Assembly (NCBI RefSeq): GCF_030407495.1
Contig: NZ_JASDDG010000031.1
Coordinates: 1-61,585, forward strand
From: Arthrobacter sp. APC 3897
Lineage (GTDB): Bacteria; Actinomycetota; Actinomycetes; Actinomycetales; Micrococcaceae
Direction: 5' to 3'
DNA length: 61,585 bases
The notes under the pieces are model-generated. The model had not been told where the DNA came from, did not search any database, and worked only from the letters and a program-made list of their open reading frames with translations. The translations under genes and the position numbers were made by a program. This document shows positions 36,245 through 44,642 of the stretch, in pieces (within the stretch, counting starts at the first letter, position 1; each line of letters starts with the position of its first letter).

Positions 36245-37534
36245 GTGTCGCCGAGAAAGACAACTGCAGTTGAAGAGACTGACACTGCAAGCAAGCGCAC
36301 TGCCGTAGACGAAGCCCAGGCTCCGATTGATGCCGCCGCCGGCGAAAAGACCGCGGTAAAGACCGTCCGCAAGGCTGCAGCGCGCAAGCCTGCAGCTGCC
36401 AAGTCAGCTACCGCTGCAGCCGGCCGCAAGACACCCGCCAAGTCGGCCAAGGCTGCAAAGGCCGCCGCCGCAGCGGAAGAGGAAGAGTCGCACAGCGACA
36501 CGGATGCGGTTGAGCCGGACGCTGATGCCGCAGACGCGCCCGAAGCAGCACCCACAGGCTCGGGCTTTGTCTACTCAGATGCCGACGATGATGACGCCCC
36601 TGCCCAGCAGGTTGTCTCCGCCGGTGCAACGGCAGATCCGGTCAAGGACTACCTGAAGCAGATCGGCAAGGTTGCACTGCTGAACGCTGAGCAGGAAGTT
36701 GATCTCGCCCTCCGCATCGAGGCCGGGCTCTTCGCCGAGGAGAAGCTCGCAGCTGATCCCAACATGGACCCCAAGCTCAAGCGGGAGCTCGAGTTTATTG
36801 TCCACGACGGTAAGCGTGCCAAGAACCACCTGCTGGAGGCCAACCTCCGCCTCGTCGTGTCCCTGGCCAAGCGCTACACCGGCCGCGGCATGCTGTTCCT
36901 GGACCTCATCCAGGAAGGCAATCTGGGCCTGATCCGTGCAGTCGAGAAGTTCGACTACACCAAGGGCTTCAAGTTCTCCACCTATGCAACATGGTGGATC
37001 CGCCAGGCCATCACCCGTGCCATGGCTGACCAGGCCCGCACCATCCGTATTCCCGTGCACATGGTCGAGGTCATCAACAAGCTTGCCCGCGTGCAGCGTC
37101 AGATGCTCCAGGACCTGGGCCGTGAACCCGCGCCCGAAGAGCTGGCGCTGGAACTGGACATGACCCCTGAAAAGGTTGTTGAAGTCCAGAAGTACGGCCG
37201 CGAGCCGATCTCCCTGCACACCCCGCTGGGTGAGGACGGCGACTCCGAGTTCGGCGACCTCATTGAGGACTCCGAAGCCGTTGTTCCGGCCGACGCCGTC
37301 AGCTTCACGCTGCTGCAGGAGCAGCTGCACTCCGTGCTGGACACGCTGTCCGAGCGTGAGGCCGGTGTCGTGGCTATGCGCTTCGGACTGACGGACGGCC
37401 AGCCGAAGACCCTGGATGAGATCGGCAAGGTTTACGGGGTTACCCGTGAACGCATCCGCCAGATCGAATCCAAGACCATGTCGAAGCTGCGCCACCCCTC
37501 CCGTTCCCAGGTGCTGCGCGACTACCTGGATTAA
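36245..37534 (+). CDS. sigA: Primary RNA polymerase sigma factor (sigma-70, RpoD/HrdB/SigA)
   Basis: This is the housekeeping sigma factor of 429 residues. Layout: a lysine/alanine-rich then acidic N-terminal extension (about 1-125), region 1.2 ([16 protein letters not shown]), regions 2.1-2.4 ([16 protein letters not shown] to [16 protein letters not shown]), region 3, and region 4.2 with the -35-reading helix ([20 protein letters not shown]). The GTG start has GAAAGG six bases upstream. parE lies close by, an arrangement common in this lineage. The Ala/Lys-rich segment resembles histone-like tails seen in actinobacterial SigA proteins. Confidence 0.96.
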   Translation: MSPRKTTAVEETDTASKRTAVDEAQAPIDAAAGEKTAVKTVRKAAARKPAAAKSATAAAGRKTPAKSAKAAKAAAAAEEEESHSDTDAVEPDADAADAPEAAPTGSGFVYSDADDDDAPAQQVVSAGATADPVKDYLKQIGKVALLNAEQEVDLALRIEAGLFAEEKLAADPNMDPKLKRELEFIVHDGKRAKNHLLEANLRLVVSLAKRYTGRGMLFLDLIQEGNLGLIRAVEKFDYTKGFKFSTYATWWIRQAITRAMADQARTIRIPVHMVEVINKLARVQRQMLQDLGREPAPEELALELDMTPEKVVEVQKYGREPISLHTPLGEDGDSEFGDLIEDSEAVVPADAVSFTLLQEQLHSVLDTLSEREAGVVAMRFGLTDGQPKTLDEIGKVYGVTRERIRQIESKTMSKLRHPSRSQVLRDYLD

Positions 37535-37544
37535 TCAAAGCCGC

Positions 37545-37596
37545 AAGCGCAGAACGCCCCCGGTCCGTTGCCACGGACCGGGGGCGTTCTGCGCTT
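37545..37596 (+). terminator. Perfect 24-bp stem-loop terminator after sigA
   Basis: AAGCGC plus 18 more bases (37545-37568) pairs perfectly with 37573-37596 around the loop TGCC, ten bases after the sigA stop codon. This is unusually long for an intrinsic terminator. Confidence 0.92.
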
Positions 37597-37633
37597 AAAG
37601 GGAATCCGCGGCGGCTGGGGGCACGGACGTGAA

Positions 37634-37665
37634 AAGGCTCCTCCCGCGTGGGCGGGAGGAGCCTT
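37634..37665 (-). terminator. Terminator of the DUF7455 gene
   Basis: AAGGCTCCTCCCGC (37634-37647) pairs with 37652-37665. On the minus strand TTTTC follows, 51 bases after the gene's stop codon. Confidence 0.88.
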
Positions 37666-37715
37666 CCAAGCTGTACGCGCTGCCGGGTCTGCCGGCTGCG
37701 TCCGTGAAGTGCGCT

Positions 37716-37940
37716 TTAGTCTGCGGGGACTGCTTCTGCCTTCTTCATCAGGCGGGACGTTTCATCCTGCCACTCGGAGGTCAGGGGGCGAAGGTTGGCC
37801 TCCACCGCCCGTGCATGGTGTCCGCAGAAGAGGAGCTCCCCACCCGAGGATTCAAGTACCGCACGTACGTACGCCTGCGCACCGCAGCGGTCGCAGCGGT
37901 CCAGCGTATTCAGTTCACGAGTAGCTACTGCTGCTGTCAT
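37716..37940 (-). CDS. DUF7455 family small zinc-ribbon-like protein
   Basis: This 74-residue protein has a CDRC-X20-CGHH arrangement (Cys15, Cys18 and Cys39 followed by histidines) that looks like a single zinc site, with a beta-rich core and a polar C terminus. It resembles the actinobacterial DUF7455 family, often encoded beside sigA. The ATG at 37940 has AAGGAGG five bases upstream, so longer in-frame starts are rejected. The role is unknown; its position suggests a transcription accessory protein, but this is only inference. Confidence 0.85.
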   Translation of the reverse strand: MTAAVATRELNTLDRCDRCGAQAYVRAVLESSGGELLFCGHHARAVEANLRPLTSEWQDETSRLMKKAEAVPAD

Positions 37941-38192
37941 GAAAGCCTCCTTGGGGTGTTGATACTTCATATAACCATCTTTATGCGCCGGTCCTTCGCG
38001 CATTGGCAGGTCTTTCGCTCAGCGCGTACCAATCACCTGTCCTCTTGTGAGGTAATTCACCGATGCTGAGTCGCTGGCAGACAGTGTCACCGTCGGGCCT
38101 TAACCTTGGTAGTAGCCCGGTGACATCCGGGTACGCAGCTGGATCGGCGATCTGCCGGCCAACGGTTTCAAGGCCTGAGGAGTTTCAAGCAC

Positions 38193-40304
38193 GTGGCGCC
38201 CCCGAACACTGAGTACAACGCCCGCCATCTTTCCGTTTTGGAAGGGCTCGAAGCTGTGCGGAAGCGTCCCGGCATGTACATCGGGTCCACCGATTCCCGC
38301 GGGCTCATGCACTGTCTCTGGGAGATCATCGACAACTCCGTGGATGAAGCCCTGGCCGGCTACGGGCAGAGCATCAAGATCATCCTGCATCCGGACGGCT
38401 CCGTGGAGATCCATGATGACGGCCGCGGAATCCCGGTGGACATCGAGCCCAAGACCGGCCTGTCCGGGGTGGAGGTGGTCTTCACGAAGCTCCATGCCGG
38501 AGGAAAGTTCGGCGGCGGTTCCTACGCCGCCTCCGGGGGCCTGCACGGTGTCGGCGCTTCCGTGGTCAACGCCCTGTCCTCCCGCCTGGATGTGCAGGTG
38601 GACCGCGCGGGCAAGATCTACCAGATGAACTTTAGGCGCGGCGAGCCCGGCCATTTTGCAGACACCGGCAAATCACCGAGCCCCGACGCCAAGTTCACTC
38701 CTTTCCTGGAGAGCTCCAAACTGGAGGTGGTGGGCAAGGCCAAGCGCGGCGTCACCGGAACCCGGATCCGTTATTGGGCGGACCGCCAGATCTTCACCCC
38801 GGATGCCAAGTTCTCCTACACGGAGCTGCAGGCCCGTGCCCGCCAGACGTCTTTCCTGGTTCCCGGACTCAGGATTACCCTGCGCGACGAGCGCCGGCTG
38901 CCCGGCACGCCCGGCGAGGCAGGCCCGGTGGAAGAAGTCTTCCAGCACGACGGCGGCATCACGGAGTTTGTGGAATACCTGGCAGCGGACGCTCCGGTCA
39001 CCGACATCTGGCGCCTGCAGGGCAGCGGCAAGTTCAAGGAATCAGTTCCCGTCCTGGACGAGTCCGGGCACAGCAAGATCGCCGAGGTGGAGCGCGAGTG
39101 TGAGGTTGATATCGCGCTGCGCTGGGGCATCGGCTATGAAACGAACATCCGCAGCTTCGTGAACATCATTGCCACGCCCAAGGGCGGCACGCACCAGGCC
39201 GGGTTTGAGCAGGCGCTGCTGAAGACCTTCCGCAAGGTCATCGAGGCCAACGCCCGCAAACTCAAGGCAGGCAACGACAAGATCGAGAAGGATGATGTCT
39301 TCGCCGGGCTGACGGCCGTCCTCACCGTCCGGCTGGCCGAGCCCCAGTTCGAGGGGCAGACCAAGGAAATCCTCGGCACGTCAGCGGTCCGCGCCATCGT
39401 CGCCAAGGTGGTGGACAAGGAGATTACCGCGCGGCTCAACTCCAGTGCCCGGCAGGACAAGGCGCAATCGGCCCTGCTGCTGGAAAAGGTCGTTTCGGAG
39501 ATGAAATCCCGCATCTCCGCCCGCGTGCACAAGGAAACCCAGCGGCGGAAGAACGCCCTGGAGACCTCCTCCATGCCCGCGAAGCTGGCGGATTGCCGGA
39601 TTGATGACAGCGAGCGCTCCGAACTGTTCATTGTCGAGGGCGACAGCGCGCTGGGTACTGCCAAACTTGCCCGCTCCTCCGACTACCAGGCGCTGCTGCC
39701 TATCCGCGGCAAGATCCTGAACGTGCAGAAGGCCTCGGTTGCGGACATGCTCTCCAACGCCGAGTGTGCGGCTCTGATCCAGGTGGTCGGTGCAGGGTCC
39801 GGGCGGAGTTTCCAGCTGGACGCCGCACGCTACGGCAAGGTCATTTTCATGACCGACGCCGACGTCGACGGCGCGCACATCCGTACCCTGCTGCTGACCC
39901 TGTTCTTCCGCTACATGCGGCCGCTGGTTGAGGCGGGCCGTGTATACGCAGCCGTGCCGCCGCTGCACCGGGTGGAGGTCATCAATCACGGCTCCAAGGC
40001 AAACGAGATGATCTACACCTACTCGGAAAAGGAGCTGCACCAGCTGCTGGCCAAGCTGGAGAAGGAAGGCCGGAACTACAAGGAACCCATCCAGCGGTAC
40101 AAGGGCCTGGGTGAGATGGATGCGGACCAGCTGGCCGAAACCACCATGGACCCGAGGCACCGGACCCTTCGCCGCGTACGCATTGACCAGGCCGCTGACG
40201 CCGAACGCGCCTTTGAGCTTTTGATGGGCAGCGAGGTGGCCCCGCGCAAGGACTTCATTATTGCCGGAGCGGCCATGCTGGACCGCGACCGCATCGACGC
40301 GTAG
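38193..40304 (+). CDS. parE: DNA topoisomerase IV subunit B (GyrB/ParE family)
   Basis: This is the ATPase subunit of a type IIA topoisomerase that decatenates chromosomes. The 703-residue protein has a GHKL ATPase domain (EIIDNSVDEAL, DDGRGIPV, GGLHGVGASVVNALS), a transducer domain and a TOPRIM domain with EGDSALG near 480 and DADVDGAH near 555. The GTG start has GAGGAG ten bases upstream. The A subunit is encoded at 55467-58013, 15 kb away. I call it ParE and not GyrB because of this locus beside sigA and the absence of a GyrA box in the partner. Confidence 0.92.
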   Translation: MAPPNTEYNARHLSVLEGLEAVRKRPGMYIGSTDSRGLMHCLWEIIDNSVDEALAGYGQSIKIILHPDGSVEIHDDGRGIPVDIEPKTGLSGVEVVFTKLHAGGKFGGGSYAASGGLHGVGASVVNALSSRLDVQVDRAGKIYQMNFRRGEPGHFADTGKSPSPDAKFTPFLESSKLEVVGKAKRGVTGTRIRYWADRQIFTPDAKFSYTELQARARQTSFLVPGLRITLRDERRLPGTPGEAGPVEEVFQHDGGITEFVEYLAADAPVTDIWRLQGSGKFKESVPVLDESGHSKIAEVERECEVDIALRWGIGYETNIRSFVNIIATPKGGTHQAGFEQALLKTFRKVIEANARKLKAGNDKIEKDDVFAGLTAVLTVRLAEPQFEGQTKEILGTSAVRAIVAKVVDKEITARLNSSARQDKAQSALLLEKVVSEMKSRISARVHKETQRRKNALETSSMPAKLADCRIDDSERSELFIVEGDSALGTAKLARSSDYQALLPIRGKILNVQKASVADMLSNAECAALIQVVGAGSGRSFQLDAARYGKVIFMTDADVDGAHIRTLLLTLFFRYMRPLVEAGRVYAAVPPLHRVEVINHGSKANEMIYTYSEKELHQLLAKLEKEGRNYKEPIQRYKGLGEMDADQLAETTMDPRHRTLRRVRIDQAADAERAFELLMGSEVAPRKDFIIAGAAMLDRDRIDA

Positions 40305-40316
40305 GCGCCGGCGGTT

Positions 40317-40347
40317 CCCCGGGGCGGGCTGTGAGCTGTCCCCGGGG
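40317..40347. terminator. Possible stem-loop between parE and the M56 gene
   Basis: CCCCGGGG at 40317-40324 can pair with the same self-complementary sequence at 40340-40347. It lies in the 63-bp gap between convergent genes and has no T-tract. Confidence 0.35.
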
Positions 40348-40367
40348 GCCGCGGCCGGGACTACCCC

Positions 40368-41336
40368 CTAGACAACACCCGGAGCGATCAGCAGTGTGGT
40401 GGGAACGGCGAGCAGCAGGCCGGACAGGATGAGCACTGCTGCCCGCTGCCAGGCAGGAAGCGGCGGACGGGGTGTCAGCAACCGGCTCAGGCGGTGAACC
40501 GTGCCGATTTTTTCCTGCTCCTCGGGGCTGCCCAGCAGCGGGGTGCCCCGGCCCTCGGCCGCGGCCGGATTCTCCGGGGGCGCCGCACCGCCGGTTCCGA
40601 CGATCGCCACCGCCCGGATAAGTGTCTCCGGCGGCACCGTGTGCAGGGCCTCGTCATCGGCGAGCATCTCGATGAGTTCGTTAACGGACTGCTGGGCCAG
40701 TTGGGAGGTGGGCAGCCACGGCAGTGCGGCGCGCCAGGCGGCAAAGGCCCACAGCAGCAGGTGGTGGTGCTGGCCCAGATGGGCTTTCTCGTGGATGAGG
40801 ACAGCGGAGAGCTCTTCGTCCGAGAGCATCTCAAGCAGCCCGTCCGAGAGCACGGTGACCGAGCGTGCGCCGCCCGGAAGGCAGTATGCCACCGGAACAG
40901 GGTGGTTGATGACCAGGGTGGCCGGCCGGGTGTCTGACGGGGAGCTCAGCAGCGCCAGCATGTCCCGGTGCCTGCGCCGGCCGCGGCGGATCCGGTAATA
41001 GGTCAGCAGGAGAGTGAAGATGAGGTGGGCGCTGAGCAGGAGGGCCGCACTAAGTGCGAACACATGCACCAGGCCCAGGGTGGTGGCCGGTTCGCCGCGC
41101 ACCAGGATGCCCCAAAGGCTCCCCAGGGCTTCAAGCAGGTTGTCGCCCAGAGGCTCCAAGCCCCAGGTCAGCATGGCGCCGATCATCGAGAGCCCGCCGG
41201 CCAGGGCAATGGCCTGCCACAGCACCATGGCGGTGAAGGGGGACCGGGCCGGCCATTTGGCGCGCGAAAGGATCATGGGAACAGGCCACGCCAGCAGGAG
41301 AGCCAGTGCGGCCAGTAAGTACGAGGCCCAAAACAT
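40368..41336 (-). CDS. M56 family (BlaR1/MecR1-like) membrane metallopeptidase
   Basis: The 322-residue membrane protein has several N-terminal helices and a cytoplasmic zinc-protease motif HEKAH (182-186) in the region between helices 3 and 4, like BlaR1. It lacks the extracytoplasmic penicillin-binding sensor domain of true BlaR1, so it must sense something else or respond through a partner. It lies 29 bases downstream of the BlaI-type repressor gene on the same strand, the classical repressor/protease pair in which the protease inactivates the repressor. Here the pair is divergent from the cytochrome bd operon. Confidence 0.88.
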   Translation of the reverse strand: MFWASYLLAALALLLAWPVPMILSRAKWPARSPFTAMVLWQAIALAGGLSMIGAMLTWGLEPLGDNLLEALGSLWGILVRGEPATTLGLVHVFALSAALLLSAHLIFTLLLTYYRIRRGRRRHRDMLALLSSPSDTRPATLVINHPVPVAYCLPGGARSVTVLSDGLLEMLSDEELSAVLIHEKAHLGQHHHLLLWAFAAWRAALPWLPTSQLAQQSVNELIEMLADDEALHTVPPETLIRAVAIVGTGGAAPPENPAAAEGRGTPLLGSPEEQEKIGTVHRLSRLLTPRPPLPAWQRAAVLILSGLLLAVPTTLLIAPGVV

Positions 41337-41365
41337 CGCGGCGGAGAGGGTTGGCCGCTATCCGG

Positions 41366-41743
41366 TCAGGCGCCGCCGAGCAGCCGGCGGAGGGTCTCCG
41401 CCTCGGTTGCCGACACTGAGCCGACAAAGCGTGCCAGCACGGCTTCACGGTCATTCACTGAGCCAAGGACTTCGTGCATTAGCTCGGCCGTGTGTTCAGC
41501 CTTGGAAGTGATGGCGCGGTAGCGGTGCGGCCGGATGTTGCGTTCGCGTTCCACCAGCCCCTTTTTCTCCAGCCGGGAGAGCACCGTGAGGATGGTGGTG
41601 ACAGCAAGTCCCCTGCCGTCCCCTGTGCCGGCGGCAGGGTTGGCCTGAGCCAGCCGTTCACGCAGTTCGTTTGCCGTGGCCGCCTCGGGTGACTCCCAGA
41701 GGAGGTCCATTGTTGCCCGTTCCAACTCACCGAGGGTAGCCAT
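41366..41743 (-). CDS. BlaI/MecI/CopY family transcriptional repressor
   Basis: This winged-helix repressor has 125 residues from the ATG at 41743; the ATG at 41755 is also in frame, but its AAGG lies directly against the codon. The family core is visible: LGELERATMDLLWE, then AVTTILTVLSRLEKKGLVERERNIRPHRYRA (helix-turn-helix and wing), and a C-terminal dimerisation helix region. It is co-oriented with the M56 protease gene. Two TTCTAC-N5-GTAGAA dyads (41862-41878, 41920-41936) in the divergent region are its likely operators. Confidence 0.9.
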   Translation of the reverse strand: MATLGELERATMDLLWESPEAATANELRERLAQANPAAGTGDGRGLAVTTILTVLSRLEKKGLVERERNIRPHRYRAITSKAEHTAELMHEVLGSVNDREAVLARFVGSVSATEAETLRRLLGGA

Positions 41744-41861
41744 TTGTGTTTCCATCCTTCAGCATCAATAGTCTACGAACCTTCGCCGGGGCCCGTGCGC
41801 TTCGGCCGGTGCCCGCAGAGAAGAGGTCCGGCTGTCCAATCTACAGGTTTTTTGTGATTGG

Positions 41862-41949
41862 TTCTACATCACGTAGAAATCTGTTTCGAATCTGATCTAC
41901 GATCAGAAGCAGAATGATCTTCTACGCTCTGTAGAAATCTGGTTCGAAT
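41862..41949 (+). promoter_or_regulatory. Duplicated 30-bp operator between blaI and cydA
   Basis: TTCTAC-N5-GTAGAA occurs at 41862-41878 and 41920-41936. In both copies AATCTGKTTCGAAT-type sequence continues, so 30 bp are repeated (41862-41891 and 41920-41949) with differences only in the N5 spacer and at one other base. A -10-like TACGAT (41898-41903) for cydA lies between the copies. On the minus strand TAGATT (41843-41838) would serve blaI, with the first dyad overlapping its -35 region. CTAC half-sites also occur at 41841 and 41897. Confidence 0.8.
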
Positions 41950-41963
41950 GAAGGAAACCTCCC

Positions 41964-43604
41964 GTGGAAGCACTCGATATTGCCCGCTGGCAGTTCGGTA
42001 TCACCACCGTCTACCACTTCCTCATGGTGCCGCTGACCATTGGCCTGGGGCTGGTCGTGGCAACCCTGCAGACCATGTGGGTCCGGACGGGCAAAGATGA
42101 ATACCTGCGCATGACCAAGTTCTGGGGAAAGCTCTTCCTCATCAACTTCATCATGGGCATCGCTACCGGCCTGGTGCAGGAATTTCAGTTCGGCATGGCC
42201 TGGAGCGAGTACAGCCGCTTCGTAGGCGACGTGTTCGGTGCGCCGCTGGCGCTGGAATCACTGCTGGCCTTCTTCACGGAGTCCGTGTTCCTTGGCCTGT
42301 GGATCTTCGGCTGGGGAAGGCTCTCCAAGAAGCTGCATCTTGCCTGCCTGTGGCTGGCAGTGCTGGCCTCGGTTCTGTCCGCCTACTTCATCCTGGCCGC
42401 GAACTCCTGGATGCAGCACCCCGTTGGCGTGGAAATGGTGGACGGCCGCCCCGTGCTCAATGACATCTGGGCTGTCCTGACCAACAACACCCTGCTGGTG
42501 GCGTTCCCGCACCAGATCACCGCTGCACTCTCGGTGGCCGGCGGATTCCTGCTCGGGATTGCCTGGTACCACCTGTGGAAGCGGCGCCGTGACGGGATCG
42601 ACACCGTCAACGAAGACGGCACCGTGAATGTCGGTGAACGCCCGGAGACCGGCCGCGACAAGACCGATTACAGCGTGTGGATCAAGTCCCTGCGCATCGG
42701 GGCGGTGGTCGCCATGGTGTCCTTCGCCGGCACAGCGATTACCGGTGACCTGCAGGGCAAGCTGATGTTCGAGCAGCAGCCCATGAAGATGGCGGCAGCG
42801 GAGGCTGCCTGCCATGACGGAACGTCCTTCTCGATCCTCTCTGTCGGCGACGTTGGCGCCAAGAACTGCGACGATGTCAAGGCTGTAATCGAAGTTCCCG
42901 GCCTGCTGTCCTTCCTGGCGAACAACAACTTCGACACCGAGGTGAAGGGCGTCAATACGTTGATCCCGGAGTACCAGGAGGCCTACGGAACCCACATTCC
43001 GGATGATCCCAAGTACGGTGCACAGGCCGGCACTGAAATCGATTATCTGCCGGTCATGTCCGTTACCTACTGGGGTTTCCGCATCATGATCGGCTTCGGC
43101 GGCATTGCTGCAGCCGCAGCCGCCTTCGCTCTGTGGATCACCCGCAAGGGGACCGTGCCCCAGTCCAAGTGGCTGATGCGACTGGCAGTGTTCGGCATCC
43201 TGGCTCCCTTCGGCGCCAACAGCGCGGGCTGGATCTTCACCGAGATGGGACGCCAGCCGTTTGTGGTCGCGCCCAACCCGAGTTTCACCGGCATCGACCA
43301 GGTCTTCATGTTTACGGCCGCGGCAGTTTCGCCCGGTGTTTCAAGGGCGGAGATGATCTTCTCGCTCGCCTGCTTCGCCCTGGTCTATCTGGCGCTGCTG
43401 GTGGTGGAAGTCCGGCTGCTGTTCAAGTTCACCCGCGGCGGTGTTCCGTCCGCCATGCCTGAGCTGCTCAACAGCGGCGGGCACGACGGCGGCTCCTCCG
43501 GCGGCATGGATTCTGCCGGCGGCGACGACGGCACGGGCAGTGACGGCAGCGGCGGCGGAACAAGAGCCAAGCAGCCCGACGATGTCCTCGGCTTTGCCTA
43601 CTAA
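41964..43604 (+). CDS. cydA: Cytochrome bd quinol oxidase subunit I
   Basis: CydA is the catalytic subunit of a high-affinity, proton-motive quinol oxidase used at low oxygen or under respiratory stress. In the 546-residue protein the heme ligands appear as His18 (TTVYHFL), His183 (FPHQIT) and Met428 in the conserved EMGRQPF. The Q-loop region contains QQPMKMAAAE. The C terminus is a Gly/Ser/Asp-rich tail (about 505-540), probably disordered. The GTG start has AAGGAA upstream. It heads the cydA-cydB-cydDC operon behind a duplicated dyad. Confidence 0.95.
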   Translation: MEALDIARWQFGITTVYHFLMVPLTIGLGLVVATLQTMWVRTGKDEYLRMTKFWGKLFLINFIMGIATGLVQEFQFGMAWSEYSRFVGDVFGAPLALESLLAFFTESVFLGLWIFGWGRLSKKLHLACLWLAVLASVLSAYFILAANSWMQHPVGVEMVDGRPVLNDIWAVLTNNTLLVAFPHQITAALSVAGGFLLGIAWYHLWKRRRDGIDTVNEDGTVNVGERPETGRDKTDYSVWIKSLRIGAVVAMVSFAGTAITGDLQGKLMFEQQPMKMAAAEAACHDGTSFSILSVGDVGAKNCDDVKAVIEVPGLLSFLANNNFDTEVKGVNTLIPEYQEAYGTHIPDDPKYGAQAGTEIDYLPVMSVTYWGFRIMIGFGGIAAAAAAFALWITRKGTVPQSKWLMRLAVFGILAPFGANSAGWIFTEMGRQPFVVAPNPSFTGIDQVFMFTAAAVSPGVSRAEMIFSLACFALVYLALLVVEVRLLFKFTRGGVPSAMPELLNSGGHDGGSSGGMDSAGGDDGTGSDGSGGGTRAKQPDDVLGFAY

Positions 43605-43622
43605 GCGATCTGGAGCACAGAA

Positions 43623-44642
43623 GTGATTTCGCTACCTACCCTTTGGTTCATCGTCCTGGCCTTCCTTTGGACCGGTTATTTGTTCCTGGAGGGCTTCGAC
43701 CTCGGCGTCGGCATGCTCATGAAGCTGATGGGCCGCAGCGAGAAGGACCGCCGTGTCATGCTGAACACCATCGGACCCGTCTGGGACGGCAACGAGGTGT
43801 GGCTGATTACCGCCGGTGCCATGACCTTTGCGACCTTCCCGCTCTGGTACGCGGCGCTCTTCTCGGCGCTGTACGTTCCGCTGGTGCTGGTCCTGCTGGG
43901 ACTAATCTTCCGGGCGGTGTCCATCGAATACCGCGGCAAGCACAACGACGACCGCTGGCGCAGCCGGTGGGACTGGGCCATGGCCCTGGGTTCCTTCGTC
44001 TCCGCCTTCGGCGTGGGAGCCGCCCTGGCACTGACCACCACCGGGCTGCCGCTGAATGAGAACGGCGACCGGGTGGGCGGAGCCTTTGCCTGGCTCAACG
44101 GTTACGCCGTCCTCGGCGGATTCGCCGTCGTTGCGTTCTGTCTGGTTCATGCCTGTGCCTTCCTGGCGCTGAAGTCCCGCGGCGACATTGAAATGCGCGC
44201 CCGGCGCGCCGTCGTCCGCTGGCTGCCCCTGGGTGTTGTCCCGATGGCCGCCTGGGCCATTGTGGTGCAGCAGCAGAACGGAAAAGCGCTGACCCTGATC
44301 CCGCTGGTCATCGCCGTGGTGGCAGTGGTGCTCGCCTGGGTCTCGGCGCGCCGCGGACGGGAAGGCTGGAGCTTCATCTGGATCGGCGCCTTCCTGGTGG
44401 CGGGTGTGTTCACGATCTTCGCCTCGCTCTACCCGAACGTGCTGCCCTCCACCCTGGACCCGGCATGGAACCTCACCGTCAACAACGCGTCCTCCTCCGA
44501 CTACACGCTGACCGTCATCTCCTGGGTCTCCCTCTTCGGCCTGCCCCTGGTGGTCCTTTACCAGGGGTGGACCTACTGGGTCTTCCGCAAGCGCATTTCC
44601 GCTGAATCCATCCCTGCGGCCCACTCGGTGACCGCTCAGTGA
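43623..44642 (+). CDS. cydB: Cytochrome bd quinol oxidase subunit II
   Basis: This membrane subunit pairs with CydA. Its 339 residues contain about eight to nine helices and the family N terminus LWFIVLAFLWTGYLFLEGFDLGVG and the conserved GPVWDGNEVWLI loop. The GTG start is preceded by GGAG. The stop codon overlaps the cydDC start (GTGA), so assembly factors are coupled to the oxidase subunits. Confidence 0.95.
   Translation: MISLPTLWFIVLAFLWTGYLFLEGFDLGVGMLMKLMGRSEKDRRVMLNTIGPVWDGNEVWLITAGAMTFATFPLWYAALFSALYVPLVLVLLGLIFRAVSIEYRGKHNDDRWRSRWDWAMALGSFVSAFGVGAALALTTTGLPLNENGDRVGGAFAWLNGYAVLGGFAVVAFCLVHACAFLALKSRGDIEMRARRAVVRWLPLGVVPMAAWAIVVQQQNGKALTLIPLVIAVVAVVLAWVSARRGREGWSFIWIGAFLVAGVFTIFASLYPNVLPSTLDPAWNLTVNNASSSDYTLTVISWVSLFGLPLVVLYQGWTYWVFRKRISAESIPAAHSVTAQ

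Noticed and set aside
38193-40304. Assignment as gyrase subunit B
   Set aside because: The locus beside sigA and a partner A subunit without a GyrA box fit topoisomerase IV better, though sequence alone does not exclude gyrase.
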